Notes under the pieces: model-generated
What the model saw: the letters and a program-made list of their open reading frames with translations, nothing else
The model's database searches: none
Told to the model about the DNA's origin: nothing
Translations under genes and position numbers: made by a program
Shown: piece after piece, positions 1 through 9,011 of the stretch
How positions within the stretch are numbered: position 1 is the first letter of the stretch
Layout: each line of letters begins with the position of its first letter
Assembly: GCA_029269725.1 (NCBI GenBank)
Contig: JARJHS010000002.1
Coordinates: 806,001-870,000 of the forward strand
Length of the DNA: 64,000 nt
Direction: 5' to 3'
Source of the DNA: Pollutibacter soli
GTDB lineage: Bacteria > Bacteroidota > Bacteroidia > Chitinophagales > Chitinophagaceae

Positions 1-942
1 CGTCATCACAGCGCCATTCTGCATTTGAAAAGTGTTATTTGCGTTACCCAGTGAGAGGGAACGGCGAAGTATACAATGTGTATTTGGCGCAAGAGTGAAT
101 TTCCGGAAGTTGTTATTCATGAAAATATTTCCTGCACCTGAAACTACCGTCGGATTTCCTGTCAAAACCAAACTTCGGTTATTCGATCCCGATGAAGTCG
201 GATGTAATTGAAGCGTCCCATTAACTTCCAGGTTTTTGTCGACAATAATATCAGCGGTCAGTGATGAGGTAATGGTAGCTCCATTATTGACGATGAAATT
301 TCCTCGGATATGCAAGGTGGAAACCCCATTGCCATTATATGATTTTGATCCGTTTCCTGCACTAAATACCAGGCTTCCAAAAGTATTTCCCGTTAAAGAA
401 ACCGTATATCCTGCAGCGCCCGGTACATCAAATTCAAAAATACCTGACTCAGTTCCTTCATTACTTACCAATTGATTGATCAATGATGCATTTCCTCTTG
501 ATGTGTGATGAATATACCGACCCTCATTCTGAATCCTGAACCCGTGGTCTACACGGATAGCGTCACCCGACGATGCGCCGGAAGAATTGATCAACACACC
601 ACCTGCGCCGATGTCCAGAGCATTTCCATCGCCCGTGATTACAAGTCCGGGAGCAATAGTATTGGCTGTCGGTAACTCAAGTCGTACCGGGTTTCCACCC
701 CCTGCCACAATATGCAAGGTGTTTACGGATACGGTTATATTTCCTGCAGGAAGTACAACCAGGTAATCGGATTGAATAAAACTGTGATCCAGCACAACAT
801 CATCAGAAGTTGCCGGAACACCATCAGGCGACCAGTTAGATCCTGTGCTCCATTGACCGTCATTTCCTTCACCATCCCATTTTTTTTGCGCGGCCAGATC
901 AATAGTGATCAGTAACAATAAAGTAAAAATTATCCCTCTCAT
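1..942 (-). CDS. Large exported surface protein, N-terminal part
   Basis: The frame is open from an ATG at 942 to the window edge (314 codons, no stop), so the C-terminus is missing. The protein opens with a hydrophobic signal peptide (MRGIIFTLLLLITIDLAAQ) followed by WDGEGNDGQWSTGSNWSPDGVP, a motif style typical of very long Bacteroidota surface proteins. After it come Gly/Asn/Ser/Thr-rich beta-strand segments such as GNALDIGAGGVLI and SLTGNTFGSLVFSAGNGS, which suggest a beta-helix or autotransporter-like passenger. Proteins of this design usually carry a C-terminal type IX secretion sorting domain, but that end lies outside the window. It is transcribed divergently from gldF. Function and ligand are unknown; an adhesin or surface enzyme scaffold is the likeliest role. 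Confidence 0.8.
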   Translation of the reverse strand, partial: MRGIIFTLLLLITIDLAAQKKWDGEGNDGQWSTGSNWSPDGVPATSDDVVLDHSFIQSDYLVVLPAGNITVSVNTLHIVAGGGNPVRLELPTANTIAPGLVITGDGNALDIGAGGVLINSSGASSGDAIRVDHGFRIQNEGRYIHHTSRGNASLINQLVSNEGTESGIFEFDVPGAAGYTVSLTGNTFGSLVFSAGNGSKSYNGNGVSTLHIRGNFIVNNGATITSSLTADIIVDKNLEVNGTLQLHPTSSGSNNRSLVLTGNPTVVSGAGNIFMNNNFRKFTLAPNTHCILRRSLSLGNANNTFQMQNGAVMT

Positions 943-1070
943 ACCAGATTCATTTTTTATGATTCACACTCCGGCAATTTAGTATCACGAAGAAGGGGTA
1001 AAGAAGTACTTAACACCATTTTTTGACGTTATTTTCCCGACTTCTTGTAATCTTGCAGAATCTGTTCGTT

Positions 1071-1790
1071 ATGTGGGCATTATGTAAAAAAGAGTTAAGA
1101 CAGTTTTTTAGTAATCTGACGGGTTATATGGCGATTCTGCTTTTTCTGTTGCTGAATGGCCTTTTTCTTTTTGTTTTTCCGGAAACAAACCTGTTCGACT
1201 ATGGGTACGCGACCATGGATAAATTTTTTGAACTCGCTCCCTGGGTGCTGCTTTTGCTGATACCTGCTATCACCATGCGGAGTTTCGCCGATGAGTTTAA
1301 AAGCGGAACTTTTGAAATACTTCAGACCCTTCCGCTGAGTCGGTTCCAGGTGATCTTTGGAAAGTATATTGCCGCACTGATCGTTGTTGTGATTGCTATC
1401 CTGCCGACATTTCTTTATGTGATCACCATCAATAAACTTTCAACAGGCGGCATCGACACCGGTGGAATTATGGGATCATATATCGGTCTTTTCTTTCTTG
1501 CGGCAGTGTTTACAGCGATTGGTGTTTTTTGCAGCAGCATTACTTCCAACCCGGTGGTTGCTTTTTTGCTGAGCGCGTTTTCCTGTTTTGTGATTTACTC
1601 AGCATTTTCAGCCATAAGTAATATACCAGCATTTCAATCCGGCCCTGGTTATTTCATCGAACTGTTAGGTATCGATTCACATTACCGCAGCATCAGCCGC
1701 GGTGTAATTGACAGCCGGGACATCGTATATTTTTTCAGCATGATTGTGTTATTCCTTTACCTGACATCCAAAAACCTATTGAAACGCTGA
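1071..1790 (+). CDS. gldF: Gliding motility ABC transporter permease GldF
   Basis: A 239-residue integral membrane protein of the ABC-2 permease type. It starts MWALCKKELRQFFSNLTGY, the usual GldF beginning; a TTG at 1023 in frame would add 16 residues and is less likely. About six hydrophobic segments are visible, and the stretch FADEFKSGTFEILQTLPLSR is the typical cytoplasmic motif of GldF/NosY-like permeases. In Flavobacterium GldF works with GldG and the ATPase GldA and is needed for gliding. Here gldG follows after 3 bp, so the two form an operon, while gldA is not in the window. Membership in the family is clear; a strict role in gliding is inferred from the family. Confidence 0.9.
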   Translation: MWALCKKELRQFFSNLTGYMAILLFLLLNGLFLFVFPETNLFDYGYATMDKFFELAPWVLLLLIPAITMRSFADEFKSGTFEILQTLPLSRFQVIFGKYIAALIVVVIAILPTFLYVITINKLSTGGIDTGGIMGSYIGLFFLAAVFTAIGVFCSSITSNPVVAFLLSAFSCFVIYSAFSAISNIPAFQSGPGYFIELLGIDSHYRSISRGVIDSRDIVYFFSMIVLFLYLTSKNLLKR

Positions 1791-1793
1791 GTC

Positions 1794-3512
1794 ATGTTGA
1801 AACAATTGCTAAATAAAAAATGGGGATGGCTGATACTGGTAGTGATACTTGTTGTTGTCAATATTCTTTTGTCATTCTTTCATTTCCGTGTTGATCTTAC
1901 CGGGGAGAAAAGATATACCATTTCGAAACCGACAAATAACCTGATCAAAAATCTCGATGACGTTGTTGACATCACTGTTTTTCTTGACGGTGACATGCCC
2001 GCAGGTTTTCGCAAACTTGCCGGAAGTGCAGATGATATGCTTCAGTCATTTAAGGCAATTTCTCCGAATCTTGTCCGATACCGATTTATTCGTCCCGGTG
2101 AAGGGTTGGCAGATACTGCAAAAGCTGCTCTTTATGATTCGCTGCGCCGGATGGGCATCAACCCGACAAACGTAAAGGCACAAACGAAACAGGGAGAAGG
2201 AATGGAAGAGACGCTTGTTTTCCCGGGAGCCATTGTGAAATATGCGGACAGGGAAATTGGAATTGATTTTCTCCAGGGCCAGAGTAGCCTTGACGGAATC
2301 AATTCATTAAATAATGCGGAATCTCTTCTGGAATACAAGTTTGCTGATGCTATTCATAAGATCACTGCTGATACGATTCCGATGATTGCCTACCTCACAG
2401 GTAATGGAGAGCCGGTTGACTATCGGGTGTATGATCTTATTGAGAATGCACTCAGACCAAATTATGGATTCAGGATTCTGCCAATCGACAGTGTACCTGT
2501 AATACCGAATTTATTTAATGCCATATTGATCGTAAAACCAGTGCATCGCTTCAGTGAACAGCAAAAACTGAAAATTGATCAGTACATTATGAACGGGGGG
2601 AATGTCATCTGGGCAGTGGATAATCTATATGCAAGCCTGGACAGTTTACAACGTAGCCAGGGAGAGTTCATTGCGTTTGATATGGGTTTGAATCTGGAAG
2701 ATCAACTCTTCAAATACGGAGTAAGAATCAACCAGGATCTTGTGCAGGATCTGCAAAGCGATAAAATCCCTTCTGTAATTGGTTCGATGGGCGATAAACC
2801 ACAGATCGAAGTTCTTCCATGGCCTTATTTTCCGTTACTAAGAAATGTGTCTGGTAATGCTATTGCAAAAAACCTGGACTATGTACTGTCCCAGTTTCCG
2901 CAATCGATCGATACAGTTAAGGCGCCAGGGATTACAAAAACAATTTTACTCAGTACATCACCAGAATCGCGCATACTGCCTTCACCTGCGAAAGTGGAAT
3001 GGGCAAGCATTCGCACACAGGATGACCTCAATACTTTCAATAAAGGAAATCTTCCGGTAGTTGTTTTGTTAGAAGGAAGGTTCCAATCCATATTCGCCAA
3101 CCGCATTTCTTCTGCGATGGCAGATACCTTAGCGAGGCTTTATGGTACGCCATTCAAACCTATGGCCGATAAACCGGGAAAGATGATCGTGGCTGCTGAT
3201 GGTGATCTGTTGCTGAATGCTGTCACGCAGAATGAAGGTCCTTTGCAAATGGGAATGAACAGTTATACCAAGCAACAATATGCTAACCGCGAGTTTTTGT
3301 TGAACTCCATTGAGGCCCTTGTGGATAATTCAGGAATACTTGAAACCAGGGCGAAAGATTATACACTCCGTTTGCTGGATAAAACAAAAGTGGAAGAGTC
3401 TAAAAACTACTGGCAGATATTAAATATCCTTGTGCCGGTCATTCTGATCATTATGGCTGTCGGGATTTACCAGTATATACGTCGTACAGCCTTTGCGCAG
3501 GTGCTGAAGTAG
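1794..3512 (+). CDS. gldG: Gliding motility ABC transporter auxiliary protein GldG
   Basis: A 572-residue protein with one N-terminal membrane segment (WGWLILVVILVVVNILLSFF), a long extracytoplasmic region and a C-terminal membrane helix (ILNILVPVILIIMAVGIYQYI), which is the GldG / ABC-transporter auxiliary architecture. The motif VDLTGEKRYTIS right after the first helix, the GGNVIWAVDNLYASLDSL region and the C-terminal VNREFLLNSIEAL-like segment (ANREFLLNSIEALVD) are characteristic. It forms the GldA-GldF-GldG complex in gliding Bacteroidota. It starts 3 bp after gldF and is surely co-transcribed with it. Length matches the family, and nothing looks broken. Confidence 0.9.
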   Translation: MLKQLLNKKWGWLILVVILVVVNILLSFFHFRVDLTGEKRYTISKPTNNLIKNLDDVVDITVFLDGDMPAGFRKLAGSADDMLQSFKAISPNLVRYRFIRPGEGLADTAKAALYDSLRRMGINPTNVKAQTKQGEGMEETLVFPGAIVKYADREIGIDFLQGQSSLDGINSLNNAESLLEYKFADAIHKITADTIPMIAYLTGNGEPVDYRVYDLIENALRPNYGFRILPIDSVPVIPNLFNAILIVKPVHRFSEQQKLKIDQYIMNGGNVIWAVDNLYASLDSLQRSQGEFIAFDMGLNLEDQLFKYGVRINQDLVQDLQSDKIPSVIGSMGDKPQIEVLPWPYFPLLRNVSGNAIAKNLDYVLSQFPQSIDTVKAPGITKTILLSTSPESRILPSPAKVEWASIRTQDDLNTFNKGNLPVVVLLEGRFQSIFANRISSAMADTLARLYGTPFKPMADKPGKMIVAADGDLLLNAVTQNEGPLQMGMNSYTKQQYANREFLLNSIEALVDNSGILETRAKDYTLRLLDKTKVEESKNYWQILNILVPVILIIMAVGIYQYIRRTAFAQVLK

Positions 3513-3531
3513 TATTATCCTTTCCTATCGT

Positions 3532-3539
3532 ATCTTTGC
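3532..3539 (+). promoter_or_regulatory. Candidate -7 promoter box for terC
   Basis: TATCTTTG fits the Bacteroidota -7 consensus TAnnTTTG exactly and lies 52 bp before the terC start, just after the gldG stop. No clear TTG -33 element is found at the usual spacing, so this is a partial match only. Confidence 0.35.
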
Positions 3540-3591
3540 CGGGTTTGAGTGAAACGGCCGTAAAACTCAGGCCAGATAAGCCATTGAAGAT

Positions 3592-4569
3592 ATGACTCCA
3601 GACCAGATAAGCTACCTCACTTTTATCGTCGTTATTATCGCTGCTCTCATTTTTGATCTTGGTCTGCTGAGTAAAAAGAACACTTCCATCAGCATCAAAA
3701 AGGCATTGTTTCAAACCATTTTCTGGGTGACTTTATCCCTTGCTTTCTGCGGGTTTTTATGGTTTGAAAAGTCGCCAATGGTAGCGACAAAATATTTTAC
3801 CGCTTACCTGATGGAGTGGTCGCTGAGTATAGATAATATCTTTGTTTTCATACTGATCTTCACATATTTTAAGGTGAAAGAAAGTGATTCTGCCCGGGCA
3901 TTGCTGATTGGAATTCTCCTGGCCATCGCTTTCAGGATATTGTTTATAGCGATCGGTATTGAACTGATAGAAAGAATTCACTGGATACTGTATGTATTTG
4001 GCGCATTCCTGATCTGGACAGGGTATAAATTATTCTTTCAGAAAGATGAAGCTGAATTTGACCCCGGTCAGACAAAGATCTACAGGTTCATGAAAAAATT
4101 TCTTCGTCTGTCGGAGACGGAACCCAATGGCCGGTATATCGTTGAACATCACGGCAAGATTTATTTCACCAATCTTTCTGTTGTTGTGCTGATGCTGGGT
4201 GCTGTAGATGTCGCTTTTGCGCTTGACTCGATTCCCACAGTAGTTTCGCTGGTTCGCGAAGATGCAAATGTTCCTTTTACGCAGGATGATATCCTTGTTA
4301 TTTACTCTTCAAATGTTTTTGCCGTGTTGGGATTAAGATCATTGTTCTTCCTGCTGCGTGGCGCTGTAGATAAATTTGATTTCCTGCAGCAAGGTATTGC
4401 CATTGTTTTGGTGTTTATAGGTGTGAAAATGCTGATTGAATATTTCGGTATCAAAATTTCCATTTTTGTTTCACTCGGAGTTATCGTGTTATGCCTCGCC
4501 GGTTCAATTTTGTATTCGGTTAATCACAACCGGAAAAAAGCAATAAGAAGTAAAACCGGCGATGTGTAA
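3592..4569 (+). CDS. TerC/Alx-family membrane protein
   Basis: A 325-residue polytopic membrane protein with about eight to nine hydrophobic segments. The two acidic signatures of the TerC family are present: SLSIDNIFVF near residue 78 and DVAFALDSIPTV near residue 208, which probably bind a divalent metal in the membrane. The C-terminal IVFIGVKMLIEYFGIKI-type segment (VFIGVKMLIEYFGIKI) also matches Alx/TerC. Relatives are linked to tellurite resistance and manganese export. It ends 5 bp before murF-alr, so the two may share a transcript. The exact substrate cannot be read from the sequence. Confidence 0.88.
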   Translation: MTPDQISYLTFIVVIIAALIFDLGLLSKKNTSISIKKALFQTIFWVTLSLAFCGFLWFEKSPMVATKYFTAYLMEWSLSIDNIFVFILIFTYFKVKESDSARALLIGILLAIAFRILFIAIGIELIERIHWILYVFGAFLIWTGYKLFFQKDEAEFDPGQTKIYRFMKKFLRLSETEPNGRYIVEHHGKIYFTNLSVVVLMLGAVDVAFALDSIPTVVSLVREDANVPFTQDDILVIYSSNVFAVLGLRSLFFLLRGAVDKFDFLQQGIAIVLVFIGVKMLIEYFGIKISIFVSLGVIVLCLAGSILYSVNHNRKKAIRSKTGDV

Positions 4570-4574
4570 TAATC

Positions 4575-7052
4575 ATGCCCAACTATTCCATCCATAAAAT
4601 TGCAGTTGTTGTTCATGGAAAGGTTTCCGGATCGGAAAACGACTACGATGTTGAACATTTGCTGATCGATAGCAGAAAACTGGTGTTCCCCGCAACTTCT
4701 GCATTTTTCGCGATAAAAACGGAAAGGCGAAACGGTCACGATTTTATTCCAGATCTCTATGCTCGTGGCGTCAGGGTCTTTATTATAAGCGATGATTTTA
4801 AGGAGGATGAATTTTGCGATGCCGTTTTTGTTACTGTCAGGGACACCCTGAAAGCGTTGCAGGAGCTTGTTACCTGGCACCGGAAATTATTTGATATTCC
4901 TGTGATCGGAATAACAGGCAGCAATGGAAAAACCATTGTTAAGGAATGGCTCAATCATTTGCTTGAACCTGACCTGAAAATTATACGCAGTCCTAAAAGT
5001 TACAACTCCCAGGTAGGTGTTCCGTTGAGCGTGTGGCCTATGGATGAATCCGATCAGCTGGGCATTTTTGAAGCTGGTATTTCCCAGCATGGTGAGATGG
5101 AAAAACTCGAGAAAATTATTCGACCTACCATCGGAATTTTTACGAATATCGGCGAAGCGCATGATGAAGGATTCCGGAGTAAAGAAGAAAAACTGTTGCA
5201 GAAACTCACGCTGTTCAGGCATGCAGAAGTATTGATCTATTGTCGTGATCATCTGCTGGTGTATTCAGCATTAAACACTGTTGATCTGCCGATCACTTAT
5301 TTTTCATGGGGACATTCGGAAGGAGTGAATCTGCAGATTCTTTCAATCGATCATCAATCGAAAGCTGCGATCATTTCCGGAAGATTCAATGAGCAGGAAA
5401 TAAAAATCAGCATTCCTTTTACTGACGAAGCATCGGTAGAGAATGCGATCCATTGCTGGAGTTATATGCTCTATGCTGGTTATAAAAATGAATTGATTGC
5501 CGAACGCATGCTCACACTTCAACCTGTCGCAATGCGTCTTGAATTGAAAAAAGGCATCAACGGATGTTCATTGATCAATGATAGCTATAGCGCCGATTGG
5601 AATTCCCTTCAGATCGCCCTGGATTTTCTTGTTCGCCAGCAACAGGATACAGCAAAGACAGTGATTCTTTCTGATTTCGCGCAGACGGGTAAGGATGCTG
5701 AAAGTCTTTATCCGGATATTGCGGCAGTTCTCCGTCAAAAAGAAGTTACACGACTCGTAGGCATTGGTCCCGACATAAGCAGCTTTGCAAAGCATTTTGA
5801 GTATGCTGGTATCCGTTGCAGTTTTTTTCTGGATACACTTTCCTTTCTCGACCAGTTTCATCCTTCTGATTTCAGGGATGAAACGATTCTTTTGAAAGGA
5901 GCGAGAAGTTTTGAATTTGAACGCATCAGTAATATACTCGAGCAGCAGGTCCATCAAACGGTTTTGGAAATCAATCTTAATTCAATAACGCATAACCTTA
6001 AACGTTTTCAGCAGATCCTGCAACCGGATATAAAACTCATGGTCATGGTGAAAGCTTTTTCCTATGGCACCGGAAGCTATGAGATCGCTAATCTTTTGCA
6101 GTTTCACCACGTGGATTATCTCGCAGTAGCGTATACTGACGAAGGTGCTGAATTGAGAAAGGCGGGTATCAATCTGCCGATCATGGTCATGAACACCGAC
6201 CAGGCGGCATATGAAACACTTACGAGATATGATCTGCAGCCGGAATTGTTTTCATTTGAGATGATGCGGAGTTTTGATTTCTGGCTGCGTGCACAAGCAA
6301 TCCAGGATTATCCTGTGCATATCAAACTGGATACGGGGATGCATCGCCTTGGTTTTTCTCCTGGTGATATTGATCAGCTGGCGAATTTTATTTTACACAC
6401 AAGATCATTCCGTGTACAATCGGTGTTTAGTCATCTGGTCGCTGGAGAAGATCCGGCAGAAGACGAATTTACTTTACACCAGTCCGGGCTATTCAACGAG
6501 GCATGTGACCGGCTGCAGTCAAAACTGCAATATTCATTTCTGAAACATATTGCCAATACGGCGACGATCAGGCGTTTTCCTGGATTGCAGATGGATATGG
6601 TACGACTTGGGATCGGGCTTTATGGCGTTGATCCCTCGCGTCCATTTCAGCATGAATTAAAGGAAGTGTCCACCCTGAAAACGACCATTGCGCAGATTCG
6701 TGATGTACCCGCCGGAGAAACAGTGGGCTATAACCGAAGAGGCAAAGTGCTGCGGGATTCAAAGATCGCCACCATAAGGATAGGGTATGCTGACGGCTAT
6801 CCTCGTGCGCTGGGCAATGGTGCTGGTAAAGTATTGATCCGCGGAAAACTATTTCCGACGATCGGGAGTGTATGCATGGACATGACGATGATCGATATTA
6901 CAGATGCTGTTGACGTTTCCGAGGGCATGGATGTGATTATTTTCGGAGAGAAACTGTCGGTATCAAGGTTGGCCCAATGGGCGGGCACCATCCCTTACGA
7001 ACTGTTAACTGGAATTTCTCCCCGGGTGAGAAGGGTTTATTTTGAAGAATAG
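4575..7052 (+). CDS. murF-alr: Bifunctional MurF ligase / alanine racemase
   Basis: An 825-residue fusion. Residues 1 to about 460 form MurF, which adds D-Ala-D-Ala to the UDP-MurNAc tripeptide using ATP; the P-loop GITGSNGKT is near residue 110, with the Mur-ligase central and C-terminal domains after it. Residues about 465 to 825 form a fold-type III alanine racemase that makes D-Ala; the PLP lysine lies in MVMVKAFSYGTG (about residue 493) and the C-terminal catalytic tyrosine in IGYADGYPR (about residue 738). Both active sites look intact. Joining the maker of D-alanine to the enzyme that consumes its dipeptide is a known arrangement in Bacteroidota. The ligase Ddl is not in the window. 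Start follows terC by 5 bp. Confidence 0.95.
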   Translation: MPNYSIHKIAVVVHGKVSGSENDYDVEHLLIDSRKLVFPATSAFFAIKTERRNGHDFIPDLYARGVRVFIISDDFKEDEFCDAVFVTVRDTLKALQELVTWHRKLFDIPVIGITGSNGKTIVKEWLNHLLEPDLKIIRSPKSYNSQVGVPLSVWPMDESDQLGIFEAGISQHGEMEKLEKIIRPTIGIFTNIGEAHDEGFRSKEEKLLQKLTLFRHAEVLIYCRDHLLVYSALNTVDLPITYFSWGHSEGVNLQILSIDHQSKAAIISGRFNEQEIKISIPFTDEASVENAIHCWSYMLYAGYKNELIAERMLTLQPVAMRLELKKGINGCSLINDSYSADWNSLQIALDFLVRQQQDTAKTVILSDFAQTGKDAESLYPDIAAVLRQKEVTRLVGIGPDISSFAKHFEYAGIRCSFFLDTLSFLDQFHPSDFRDETILLKGARSFEFERISNILEQQVHQTVLEINLNSITHNLKRFQQILQPDIKLMVMVKAFSYGTGSYEIANLLQFHHVDYLAVAYTDEGAELRKAGINLPIMVMNTDQAAYETLTRYDLQPELFSFEMMRSFDFWLRAQAIQDYPVHIKLDTGMHRLGFSPGDIDQLANFILHTRSFRVQSVFSHLVAGEDPAEDEFTLHQSGLFNEACDRLQSKLQYSFLKHIANTATIRRFPGLQMDMVRLGIGLYGVDPSRPFQHELKEVSTLKTTIAQIRDVPAGETVGYNRRGKVLRDSKIATIRIGYADGYPRALGNGAGKVLIRGKLFPTIGSVCMDMTMIDITDAVDVSEGMDVIIFGEKLSVSRLAQWAGTIPYELLTGISPRVRRVYFEE

Positions 7053-7144
7053 AATAAAATAAGTACCGTTTTTATCGTTAAAACCCTGTTAACCGGGGCC
7101 CGTTGGTGCTGGTTCACAAAGCGATTAACCCCGGTAAAGTCCTT

Positions 7145-7152
7145 ATATTTGC
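7145..7152 (+). promoter_or_regulatory. Candidate -7 promoter box for lspA
   Basis: TATATTTG matches TAnnTTTG exactly, 18 bp before the GTG start of lspA. A 7-bp inverted repeat (ACCGGGG at 7092-7098 with CCCCGGT at 7129-7135) lies just upstream and could be a weak terminator or an operator. No -33 TTG is seen at the usual distance. Confidence 0.4.
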
Positions 7153-7170
7153 TGTTCAAATTCCGAAGGA

Positions 7171-7863
7171 GTGAAATTAAAGCATGTATTCCTGCTTACT
7201 TTTCTGATTCTTTTAATTGACCAGGCCTTAAAGGTTTTTATAAAAACCAATTACTACCTTGGCCAGGAACATAATGTTATCACAGGTATTCCGTGGTTTA
7301 AAATGCACTTTATTGAAAATGAAGGCATGGCCTACGGATGGAAACTTGGCGGTGAATGGGGTAAGATGGTGCTCACCTTATTCAGGCTCGTTGCAGTGAT
7401 ATTCGGAACATTCTATCTCAAATACATCATCAGAAAAAAATACCACTACGGATTTATCATCTGCGCGACGTTGATTTATGCAGGTGCGATCGGTAACCTC
7501 ATTGACAGTTTATTCTACGGACTTATTTTCGAGAACAGTGATCCTTATGTTCAGAATATTGCACACTCTTTCATGAATAAAGATTTTACCGGCGGATATG
7601 CTGGATTTCTGCATGGAAAAGTGGTTGACATGCTCTACTTCCCGATTATTACAGATGCAAAGTTCCCCAATTGGTTTCCGGTTTGGGGTGGTGAACAATT
7701 TGAATTCTTCCGACCCGTGTTTAACATTGCGGACGCATCGATTTCTCTGGGCGTACTGATGATTTTGATTTTTCAGAGAAGATTTTTCAATACGAAGGAA
7801 CAAGCTGTTCATCCGACTGTTGAAACCAGCTCTACAGTAAATGATGAGGTACAGGTTTCCTGA
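7171..7863 (+). CDS. lspA: Lipoprotein signal peptidase (SPII)
   Basis: A 230-residue membrane aspartic protease that removes signal peptides from prolipoproteins, of which this window encodes several. Four hydrophobic segments are seen. The family blocks are present: N-terminal LLIDQALK, FIENEGMAYG, the glycine-rich IYAGAIGNLIDSLFYG, and the two catalytic aspartates in HGKVVDMLYFP and FNIADASISLG. It is longer than the enterobacterial enzyme because of an insertion between the third block and the first catalytic Asp, as is usual in Bacteroidota. The start is GTG preceded immediately by GAAGGA; a later Met would remove the first membrane helix. It follows murF-alr after 118 bp. Confidence 0.93.
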   Translation: MKLKHVFLLTFLILLIDQALKVFIKTNYYLGQEHNVITGIPWFKMHFIENEGMAYGWKLGGEWGKMVLTLFRLVAVIFGTFYLKYIIRKKYHYGFIICATLIYAGAIGNLIDSLFYGLIFENSDPYVQNIAHSFMNKDFTGGYAGFLHGKVVDMLYFPIITDAKFPNWFPVWGGEQFEFFRPVFNIADASISLGVLMILIFQRRFFNTKEQAVHPTVETSSTVNDEVQVS

Positions 7864-7892
7864 GAAAATTCAGACCTTTCAAAAATTTACAG

Positions 7893-8756
7893 ATGAAAAA
7901 ATTACTCCTGCCGTTAGGGTTGATTTTTATTTTATCTGCATGCCAGAAGGAACTTAGTGTCGAAGATGGTACTCCGATCATACCTCCACCTGGAGGTACC
8001 GGTACCATCGGGAATAATTGCAAACTCCAGCAGATACTCGCGATCAATCCCGCTAACTCTGCGGGTCTTTATTCCATTTATACGCAATTCAATTCTGCAG
8101 GTGTCGCCACGAAAGTGGAAGGTTTCGATAGTACAACATCCACGATGGATTTTGAAGCATCATTCATTTATACAGGAGATACAATCAGGGTGAGTCCGGT
8201 AGAACTATTCCTGACAGATGCCCAGAAACGGGTAAAAGCTTTTCATACAGTTGATAATTCCGGTTCGGCAATTGATAGCGCTTATTTTGCATATGCCTAT
8301 AACGGTGAAGGCTACCTTATAAGCAAAACTGCTTTTCTGGTGGGTATTCCCTTTCCGCTTGCAGTCTTCACATATACTTGGTCGGGAGGAAACCTGGTTG
8401 CTGTAAAAGCTGTTTCAAACCTTACAGGATCTGATCAGAAAGTATTCGAAGCGTCCCTAGAGTATGATGGTAATGCTGTTGCAAAAAATTTTATTCCCGT
8501 TTATCCTGATGGAATTGAATCTTCGTTATATATCATGGGCCTGAACATTGGAAAACCTTCCCGAAACCTGGTGAAGAAAGTTGTTGCTACGACCTACGAT
8601 GAAAACGGAAATGTAGATAGTACGCTTACTTCTACTTACAGTGATTATAAATATTCCAGCGATGGTTATCTCATCGAATGGACAGTAGGCGGAGATTTGT
8701 TGGGTGGTTCTCCATTTTTTACAGGACGATCTGCGTTCAAGTATTATTGTCCATAA
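7893..8756 (+). CDS. Hypothetical lipoprotein
   Basis: A 287-residue protein with a lipoprotein signal peptide and lipobox LSAC (Cys17), followed by a Pro/Gly-rich linker (IIPPPGGTGTIG). The mature part contains repeated beta-strand pairs of the form YDENGNVDSTLTSTYSDYKYSSDGYL, reminiscent of RHS/YD-like or DUF4595-like repeats found in Bacteroidota lipoproteins. It is predicted to sit in the outer membrane or face the periplasm. It begins 29 bp after lspA and may be read through from it. No catalytic motif is visible and I do not assign a function. Confidence 0.75.
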   Translation: MKKLLLPLGLIFILSACQKELSVEDGTPIIPPPGGTGTIGNNCKLQQILAINPANSAGLYSIYTQFNSAGVATKVEGFDSTTSTMDFEASFIYTGDTIRVSPVELFLTDAQKRVKAFHTVDNSGSAIDSAYFAYAYNGEGYLISKTAFLVGIPFPLAVFTYTWSGGNLVAVKAVSNLTGSDQKVFEASLEYDGNAVAKNFIPVYPDGIESSLYIMGLNIGKPSRNLVKKVVATTYDENGNVDSTLTSTYSDYKYSSDGYLIEWTVGGDLLGGSPFFTGRSAFKYYCP

Positions 8757-9011
8757 TCTTACGGGTTATTTTTCCCGGGGATCACTTTTTAATAAGGGTA
8801 GCTTTTAGAAGATCTCTTTGATCATACTATCGGCAAGCGGTAGACGGGAAGCCGGCAAGGAAAGCCACTGGAAGAACGTTTTCTGATAAAATTTTGGATA
8901 TGCACAATTCTCCAAAACCTACCAGCAGGAATTGATTAGTGTTGAGGCAGCTGAATTTTAAACATTTAACTTTCAACCTAAAACAAGTAAGGTAGCCACA
9001 ATTGACAACTT

